From Bacteroidales bacterium (GTDB taxonomy: Bacteria; Bacteroidota; Bacteroidia; Bacteroidales; Bacteroidaceae): DNA of 9,681 nucleotides. The stretch spans positions 1 through 9,681 of the forward strand of contig SFEP01000076.1 in the NCBI GenBank assembly GCA_004557185.1, read 5' to 3'. Each line of letters opens with the position of its first letter. Positions within the stretch are counted from its first letter, which is position 1. The notes below the pieces were generated by a model. The model made no database searches. It was not told the DNA's origin and saw only the letters and a program-made list of their open reading frames with translations. Below are positions 1 through 4,350 of the stretch, one piece after another. The position numbers and the translations under genes are program-made.

Positions 1-33
1 CGCTATAATATGTTGTGCAGCATGAAACGCCAA

Positions 34-110
34 AAATATTGCATGCCACGAAAAAAAAATAGTCAAATTGTTTGGCATGCAAATGTAATTGCCTATCTTT
101 GCACCAGAAA
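34..110 (+). repeat. Promoter cassette repeat, copy 1
   Basis: This 77-bp block aligns without gaps to 717-793; by hand count 65 of 77 positions match. It contains an A-run, the -33 and -7 promoter elements, and an inverted repeat TTGCATGCC (39-47) / GGCATGCAA (74-82) that flanks the -33 region. The two copies sit upstream of unrelated coding sequences. This suggests the promoter segment was duplicated or recruited as a module, rather than the genes being paralogues. Confidence 0.85.
71..101 (+). promoter_or_regulatory. Bacteroidetes-type promoter of gene 1
   Basis: The -33 element is TTTG at 71-74 and the -7 element is TATCTTTG at 94-101, separated by 19 nt. This matches the Bacteroidetes primary sigma consensus (TTTG, 19-21 nt, TAnnTTTG). 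Transcription should begin shortly after position 105, leaving an A-rich leader of roughly 40 nt before the ATG at 146. The right arm of the 9-bp inverted repeat (74-82) abuts the -33 box, a position where a bound regulator could block or help RNA polymerase. Confidence 0.8.
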
Positions 111-145
111 CAAGAACCACTAACAACAATAAAAAATTACACATC

Positions 146-643
146 ATGAAAACGTACACTTACAACAACCATCCCGTATTTATCGCCGACACCGACGACA
201 TGCCTAATGTAACCCCGCTTGCCGAGTGCAACGGAAAAGGTATCTATGCCATTGCAGCCTATAATGGATGCCAGACGCTCGTTGCAGCTGATGATGAATA
301 CGCCGAGGGCGACGATGACGTCGAAATCGTTATCGCAGACTGCAACGAGAACCGCGTCGACGACATCTACACGAAGGGCTATGTAATTACCGAAGAATAT
401 CACACGCAGTTATGCAGCGATGAGCCCGGCACATGCCTGTCTGAAATGATTGAGGACGTGAACTTGAGTGCAAACAAGGGCATCCTTAGCAAGGAAGAAT
501 ATAAGCGTCTTGATGAGAAGTGGAGTGCCACCGTGTCGAAGTATCAAGACAAGGCCGCCGCCACGCCTTACGGCATACCTCTCTACGACGTGCCGACCGT
601 GTACACTCTCTGCGATGAATTAGGCATTAAGATAGAGTGCTGA
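146..643 (+). CDS. Acidic hypothetical protein, 165 aa (gene 1)
   Basis: I do not recognise this family. The ATG at 146 is chosen because the open frame extends upstream only through a TTG (89) that lies within the promoter, and because gene 2 has the same local context (CATCATGAAAACG). The protein is strongly acidic: by hand count 32 Asp/Glu against 12 Lys/Arg. A cluster of acidic residues lies at about 49-60, and there are six cysteines (28, 42, 66, 90, 97 and the C-terminal one). There is no signal peptide or membrane segment, so a cytoplasmic location is expected. It is a single-gene unit with its own promoter upstream and a hairpin downstream. The charge would fit a DNA-mimic or inhibitor protein, as in some phage anti-defence proteins, but this is speculation from composition and context only. 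Confidence 0.8.
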   Translation: MKTYTYNNHPVFIADTDDMPNVTPLAECNGKGIYAIAAYNGCQTLVAADDEYAEGDDDVEIVIADCNENRVDDIYTKGYVITEEYHTQLCSDEPGTCLSEMIEDVNLSANKGILSKEEYKRLDEKWSATVSKYQDKAAATPYGIPLYDVPTVYTLCDELGIKIEC

Positions 644-649
644 ATGGAT

Positions 650-677
650 AAGGCAGGCGGCGCGCACCGCCTGCCTT
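650..677 (+). terminator. Hairpin between gene 1 and gene 2
   Basis: A perfect 11-bp inverted repeat (AAGGCAGGCGG at 650-660, CCGCCTGCCTT at 667-677) encloses a 6-nt loop and begins 7 nt after the stop codon of gene 1. No T-run follows, so it is not a textbook intrinsic terminator on either strand. It may still stabilise the 3' end or act with another factor. Its place between a stop codon and a fresh promoter supports a terminator or insulator role. Confidence 0.65.
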
Positions 678-716
678 CACACAAGCCCCTCGGGTGTTCC
701 TGTATGAAGCAATAAA

Positions 717-793
717 AAATATTGCACCGCACGCAAAAAAAATAGGCAAATTGTTTTACGTGCAAAGATAAATGCCTATCTTTGCATCAGAAA
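717..793 (+). repeat. Promoter cassette repeat, copy 2
   Basis: This is the second copy of the 77-bp promoter block at 34-110, aligned without gaps at an offset of 683 bp. The flanking inverted repeat is kept in shortened form, TTGCAC (722-727) / GTGCAA (760-765). One pair differs from copy 1 on both arms (T44-A77 becomes C727-G760), so the dyad is preserved although the sequence changed. Confidence 0.85.
754..784 (+). promoter_or_regulatory. Bacteroidetes-type promoter of genes 2-4
   Basis: The -7 element TATCTTTG lies at 777-784, preceded by a T-rich -33 element (TTGTTTT at 751-757; TTTT at 754-757 gives a 19-nt spacer). The -33 box is weaker than in copy 1, where the last base is G. Transcription should begin near 790, leaving an A-rich leader of about 30 nt before the ATG at 823. 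It probably drives the three overlapping genes that end at 2052. Confidence 0.78.
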
Positions 794-822
794 TAATAAC
801 AACAACATCAAAACAAGACATC

Positions 823-1266
823 ATGAAAACGAACAACATCACAAAGAAGGAGATTATCAGCACCCTGCGCACGCTTGACCGTACGGCTATTTTCGCACTC
901 TATAAGAAGATAAACGGCCAAATCAACCGCTCTAAGATTGAGGATTTCATTTTGGCTTTCGGTCCTACGAAGGCTATCCGACGCGCCGCACATGAAATTG
1001 CCTTTGGCGGCCGCCGTATGCCGGCACCCGTGGAAACGATGGGTAAGCGAAAGGAAGTGGTGGAGGCTGTGAAAAAGTATTTATCCGAGCCCTTCTCTGA
1101 TTACACAAAGGTGCCCATGATGGGCTGCACGCGCCTTTACCTTTGCAGCCCTGTGTTTGGTCATAGGGATTATAATAAATCCTCGGTGCTGCCTATTGCA
1201 GGGAATGAGCGTTTTTGCGAGGTTCTTATAAAGTATGCCCAAAAATTTATCCAATACAACTCATGA
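823..1266 (+). CDS. Basic hypothetical protein, 147 aa (gene 2)
   Basis: I do not recognise this family. The start at 823 is preferred over the in-frame ATG at 772, which lies upstream of the -7 box of its own promoter and so could not be on the transcript. The protein is basic (by hand count 26 Lys/Arg against 13 Asp/Glu). Its N-terminal part is mainly helical-looking (residues 5-60, with a KxxxIRRAAHEIAFGGRR stretch near 50-65), and two cysteines lie at 102 and 108 (GCTRLYLCS). There is no signal peptide or membrane segment. Basic character could mean nucleic-acid binding, but no defined domain is seen. Its stop codon overlaps the start of gene 3 as ATGA, so the two are probably translationally coupled. 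Confidence 0.78.
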   Translation: MKTNNITKKEIISTLRTLDRTAIFALYKKINGQINRSKIEDFILAFGPTKAIRRAAHEIAFGGRRMPAPVETMGKRKEVVEAVKKYLSEPFSDYTKVPMMGCTRLYLCSPVFGHRDYNKSSVLPIAGNERFCEVLIKYAQKFIQYNS

Positions 1267-1583
1267 AAAGGAAAGAAACTTATGCCCATTGGTTCGTGTG
1301 TGAGAACATTCTCGCACACGATGGGCAACTTGGAATCCTGCACATGGATGGCCCAGAGGTGTTCATTCTAATTAGGAATTACGGCGACTCGCTTTTTGCC
1401 TCCTTTGAAGAAATTTGCAACGGCGTGGCCGAGGTCAATTTTTTTCATGCCGGCGACCGTGAAGCCACGGACCTTACAGATTTATTAACCGACGCGTGGA
1501 ATTTCCTCGCCACGCACGAGAACGAGGAAGAAAATAGATACTACGAGAATGGAGAATTTGACGACGACCTCGGGCTTGACTGA
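1263..1583 (+). CDS. Small acidic hypothetical protein, 106 aa (gene 3)
   Basis: I do not recognise this family. The start is the ATG at 1263, which overlaps the TGA of gene 2 by 3 nt (ATGA). The upstream TTG extension at 1215 is discarded because it would lie inside gene 2. The first 60 residues have a beta/alpha-like pattern (ILAHDGQLGILHMDGPEVF and following). The C-terminus from about residue 86 is very acidic (HENEEENRYYENGEFDDDL). It is probably a cytoplasmic protein. The last 35 nt overlap the start of gene 4 in another frame. Confidence 0.75.
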   Translation: MKRKETYAHWFVCENILAHDGQLGILHMDGPEVFILIRNYGDSLFASFEEICNGVAEVNFFHAGDREATDLTDLLTDAWNFLATHENEEENRYYENGEFDDDLGLD

Positions 1584-2052
1584 ATATGAAGCCTACTTAG
1601 CACAGATTGTAGACGACAAGCCTACGGCCGCAAACACGGAGAAATTTGCTATTCTGAACGGCATTAAATGGTTTGCCGTTGACGGCGTGCTTCCGATGAA
1701 GCATTACTTTGAGCTGCGCCAGCGTTGGAAAGACGAGGTGGTGATGGCGTTGCCGGTGTCGTTATCTGACGAGGAGGAGGAAATGGCGTTAGAGCGCACG
1801 CCGTCCTTCGAGGACTTGATGGCAGCCTGCAAGGTGCGGCGTGAAACCTTCCGAGACGTAATAGCCACGGCGGCGCGTGAACGTGGCTATAAGCTGCCTG
1901 AACTGGCAGCGAAAATAGGGTGCAACCACTCGAGTTTGTGGCGGTATCTGAAGGGGCAAATCAATATGAGGGCCGACAAGGTAGAGGCCTTATTAGACAT
2001 TCTCGGCCTCGTTCCTGTGGCGTACGAAGTTGCACCTCACGAAGATAATTAA
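1549..2052 (+). CDS. XRE-type helix-turn-helix protein, 167 aa (gene 4)
   Basis: Residues about 101-155 form a lambda-repressor/Cro (XRE, HTH_3)-like domain. The helix-turn-helix core is at about 116-136 (LPELAAKIGCNHSSLWRYLKG), followed by a typical C-terminal helix ending DILGL. The first 100 residues match nothing I know and contain an acidic patch (DEEEE, about 74-78). The start at 1549 gives a 35-nt overlap with gene 3; the next in-frame Met (residue 50) would remove conserved-looking sequence. As the last gene of the operon and the only recognisable regulator in the window, it is the best candidate to bind the inverted repeats in the two upstream promoters. It could also be the antitoxin-like partner of an upstream gene, or an Aca-like autoregulator. 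The HTH call is firm; the target is inferred. Confidence 0.82.
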   Translation: MENLTTTSGLTEYEAYLAQIVDDKPTAANTEKFAILNGIKWFAVDGVLPMKHYFELRQRWKDEVVMALPVSLSDEEEEMALERTPSFEDLMAACKVRRETFRDVIATAARERGYKLPELAAKIGCNHSSLWRYLKGQINMRADKVEALLDILGLVPVAYEVAPHEDN

Positions 2053-2072
2053 GTAATACAGGAATACAGACA

Positions 2073-2110
2073 GCGCCGCGCGGAGCATTACGTTCCGCGC
2101 GGCGCGTTTT
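2073..2110 (+). terminator. Intrinsic terminator of genes 2-4
   Basis: A 12-bp perfect GC-rich stem (GCGCCGCGCGGA at 2073-2084, TCCGCGCGGCGC at 2094-2105) with a 9-nt loop is followed by GTTTT. It begins 20 nt after the stop of the XRE gene. On the minus strand no T-run follows the hairpin, so it should act mainly on the plus-strand operon. Confidence 0.85.
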
Positions 2111-2194
2111 GTGTACAGAAGTGTACATGTGCATGTACAGTAGTGTACACGTGCATGTACAGAAGTGTACATGTGCATGTACAGAAGTGTACAC
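2111..2194. repeat. Tandem palindromic 22-bp repeats, family A
   Basis: Three full 22-bp units (2117-2138, 2139-2160, 2161-2182) are flanked by a partial unit at each end (2111-2116, 2183-2194). Each unit carries a dyad of the form TGTACATG-TG-CATGTACA; the middle unit has TGTACACG in its left arm. There are no spacers between units. The 19-nt cores (2121-2139, 2143-2161, 2165-2183) alternate purine and pyrimidine perfectly. Function is unknown. A multimerised protein-binding site and a transcript-end hairpin cluster are both possible. Confidence 0.9.
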
Positions 2195-2199
2195 AATTG

Positions 2200-2276
2200 C
2201 AACGTACTTTGCATGCACGTACAACGCTCTTTGCATGCACATGCAACGCTCTTTGCATGCACATGCAAAGTACGTT
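2200..2276. repeat. Tandem palindromic 22-bp repeats, family B
   Basis: Three 22-bp units (2200-2221, 2222-2243, 2244-2265) are followed by a partial unit reaching 2276. Units 2 and 3 contain the dyad TTGCATG-CA-CATGCAA, extended in the third to CTTTGCATGCACATGCAAAG (2251-2270). The outermost sequences AACGTACTTTGCATG (2201-2215) and CATGCAAAGTACGTT (2262-2276) form a perfect 15-bp inverted repeat enclosing the array. The period equals that of family A although the core differs. The half-site TTGCATG also occurs in the dyad of promoter copy 1. Confidence 0.88.
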
Positions 2277-2287
2277 ACACTGAAGCC

Positions 2288-4330
2288 TTATTGTATCTCA
2301 TAGAAATACCCCGTGGCCAGTGGTTGCAGGCCGTTCTCGTCGATTGTCAGTTCCAGTTTGTTGCAGGCGTAGCGCCTGGAATGGATAAGGAACATGCGGG
2401 TCGGGTCGATGGCCCCTTGGTGTGCGAACTGGCAAGCGTGCTCGGTTCTTGAGTTGATGATGCCGCCGCCCTGCCATAGGGTGGCAATCGTCTTGCCGTC
2501 GGTGCGGTTGAGGTCGAAGGGGCCGGCCTCTGGTGTTTGCGGCGACCCGTCAAAGGGGCCGTCGGTGCCTGGCCACTGGTATTCTCCGATGTTCCAGGTA
2601 GGCCGTAAATCGCTGGTCAGAATATTGCCGTCCTCGTCGGTTGCGTACATTATTCCGAGTGCCTGCGGGAAGGCATCACCGCCACCGAAAACGCTATTCG
2701 TGGTGCTCATGGCCGCGTAGTAACTTTTACCATCCCACCACGCTATGGCCATTTTGTCCTCCTTGGCGGTGCTTGTGTCGCCTGTGTAGTCGCTCTCCCC
2801 CTCCTCGGTGGTGCCGAGTAGCGCGTTGTCAACGCTATATAAATATTTCGATACGTCCTTCAACGCGTCGTAACGCCACATTCCCATAACCAAGCGATTG
2901 TTAACCATTTTCTCTCCGCTGGTGGTGCGCACTGGGAAAAATGGCAGTTCGTTCACGCTGTCACGGGTTGCTTCGTCTCTGATGAGCGGCCCGTAATGGT
3001 CTACCCGTTGCAGGCTCTTTATTTCACCGTAGACGTCTCGCAGCCACGCAAACGTTTGTCCGGTATCGCTTACCTTCCAAAGCGTATTGCTCTTTTTCCG
3101 TTCGGCGTCGCTGACGCGTTTTGCCTTAATATATAGGTCCTCGTTGTCGATAACCTTTCTGAGTTCAGCATGCTGCCACACCTCTGCGGGCATGTGTAGC
3201 AGGCCGGGCACGTCTTGGTGTGCAAAATCTATGTTCTGTGTACTTATGTCCTGCTGTTCGTAATCTTCTGATGCGTCCACCGTGCTGTTCCAGTCGTCGA
3301 GTGCCTCAATCGATACGGGCTTCTCTGTTGCTGACTTGTAGAAACTGCTTCGTGTCTGCACGTGAACCGTTCCGCCGTCGTAGAAGAACACGCAGCCGAG
3401 TAGGTCCTGCACGTAGCTTATAAATTCGGCCACGGTCCAGTGCGGGAGCATATCGGCAATGTTGAGAGTGTTGCGGCCATTCGCCACGATAATGTAGCGG
3501 GCGTTGGTTTCGGTGATGCCGCTCAGCACACATTTGTAGCCGATGGCCACGATGACGCGCCTAATCACGTCGAGAAGGAATGGCTGCGGGGCGATTTCGC
3601 AGCATTCATAGGTGTATTCGGTGCCGTTAAGCTGTGCTCTGCACCACGGGCACCACCCCTCGTAGCGCGGCTCTGGGTGCTTGGGGTCATTTACCCACTT
3701 CTCGTAGTAATTTCGGTGAACATTACGTCCGAGTACTGGCAAGGCCACGCTGTCTGTATTAGGATAAGTGCCGTGTGTAAAGGAGCGTGCGTACTGGAAC
3801 ACTGGGTAACCGTCGCCGCCGGGGTTGTCCGCGGCATACTTATACAGCGACTTCAGCCATACGGGCATATTCTTCAGCCCCGCCGATGCGCGGGTGATAG
3901 CACGCGTCGTGTCGTAATATCCCTGCACTTCCTTGTCTTTACTGGTGTCCCATGCCTCCCCCAGCGGGAGCTCGTCAATGTACTTGTCGCCGCCTGCGGC
4001 CTTGCCAAAGAGGGCGTTCGCCTTGGCGACTATTTGCACTTTTACTTCGTCCTCTGTGATACCAGTCACAAGCGCATAGCCTTCAAGGTGCAGGGGCGGT
4101 GCGTCGAGGCGTGCGTCAAGGCGTGCGCCCGCCCAGTTGCCCGTGGTCGTGCTTGCCAAATGCAGGTCGGCGAAGGCTCGGCGGTTGGCGGCGCTCCCGT
4201 GCATGGGTAGCGTGACTTCCAATGTGTAGTCGCCGCCCTCGGCGTTAAAGTAGGGGTTCGTTCTGGTGAGTTTGATAGTTGTGCCCTTCTTCAGGGCCAC
4301 GCGCTCACCGCGTATCATGATTGAGAGCAT
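2288..4330 (-). CDS. Putative phage tail-tip / baseplate protein, 680 aa
   Basis: It is the last gene of the tail operon, 13 nt downstream of the tape measure gene. That is where siphophages encode distal-tail, tail-tip or tail-associated proteins. The N-terminus (residues about 14-55: KKGTTIKLTRTNPYFN, then a beta-rich LEVTLP stretch) and a segment near 296-325 (PHWTVAEFISYVQDLLGC) resemble uncharacterised tail proteins of Bacteroidales prophages. These are recalled from general knowledge, not searched. Cysteines at 227 and 230 (CPWC) and 243-244 (ECC) could bind metal or form disulfides. The C-terminal third is Gly/Asp/Trp-rich and beta-like. There is no signal peptide or membrane segment. 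The start at 4330 has a second in-frame Met 4 codons later; the first is kept because the AT-rich leader ends right before it. No catalytic motif for an endopeptidase or glycosidase was seen. Confidence 0.7.
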   Translation of the reverse strand: MLSIMIRGERVALKKGTTIKLTRTNPYFNAEGGDYTLEVTLPMHGSAANRRAFADLHLASTTTGNWAGARLDARLDAPPLHLEGYALVTGITEDEVKVQIVAKANALFGKAAGGDKYIDELPLGEAWDTSKDKEVQGYYDTTRAITRASAGLKNMPVWLKSLYKYAADNPGGDGYPVFQYARSFTHGTYPNTDSVALPVLGRNVHRNYYEKWVNDPKHPEPRYEGWCPWCRAQLNGTEYTYECCEIAPQPFLLDVIRRVIVAIGYKCVLSGITETNARYIIVANGRNTLNIADMLPHWTVAEFISYVQDLLGCVFFYDGGTVHVQTRSSFYKSATEKPVSIEALDDWNSTVDASEDYEQQDISTQNIDFAHQDVPGLLHMPAEVWQHAELRKVIDNEDLYIKAKRVSDAERKKSNTLWKVSDTGQTFAWLRDVYGEIKSLQRVDHYGPLIRDEATRDSVNELPFFPVRTTSGEKMVNNRLVMGMWRYDALKDVSKYLYSVDNALLGTTEEGESDYTGDTSTAKEDKMAIAWWDGKSYYAAMSTTNSVFGGGDAFPQALGIMYATDEDGNILTSDLRPTWNIGEYQWPGTDGPFDGSPQTPEAGPFDLNRTDGKTIATLWQGGGIINSRTEHACQFAHQGAIDPTRMFLIHSRRYACNKLELTIDENGLQPLATGYFYEIQ

Positions 4331-4350
4331 GGCTATATATATATTAAAGG
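4331..4350 (-). promoter_or_regulatory. AT-rich start leader before tail-tip gene
   Basis: The plus-strand sequence GGCTATATATATATTAAAGG lies immediately upstream of the ATG at 4330 and overlaps the TAA stop of the tape measure gene. Apart from one base it is the same as 8675-8693, upstream of the tape measure start. Bacteroidetes initiate translation largely through A/T-rich unstructured leaders, so a ribosome-recruitment element is the likeliest reading. It lies too close to the ATG for a -7 promoter. Confidence 0.6.

Noticed and set aside
89..145. N-terminal extensions of genes 1 and 2 (starts at 89 and 772)
   Set aside because: The 89 start is a TTG and the 772 start an ATG. Both lie at or upstream of the -7 box of the gene's own promoter, so they would not be transcribed. 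The similar peptides (MPIFA) arise from the duplicated promoter DNA.
650..677. Attachment site or transposon end
   Set aside because: The perfect inverted repeat has no matching direct repeat or transposase; a hairpin after a stop codon is explained better as a transcript end.
2111..2276. CRISPR array
   Set aside because: Units of 22 bp abut directly, with no unique spacers, and no cas gene is present.
2111..2276. Plasmid or phage replication iterons
   Set aside because: The unit length would fit iterons, but no replication initiator gene or AT-rich unwinding element is seen nearby. Kept only as an alternative reading of the array.
1961..2452. Small Cys/His-rich open frames on both strands across the repeats (e.g. 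2109-2303 plus, 1993-2268 minus)
   Set aside because: They are translations of the GT/AC repeats and the terminator hairpin, open by chance through repetition, with no initiation context or protein-like composition.
3440..4210. 256-codon open frame on the plus strand
   Set aside because: It lies wholly antisense to the 680-aa tail protein, a well-supported gene, and has no recognisable domain. GC-rich codon bias opens the reverse frame.
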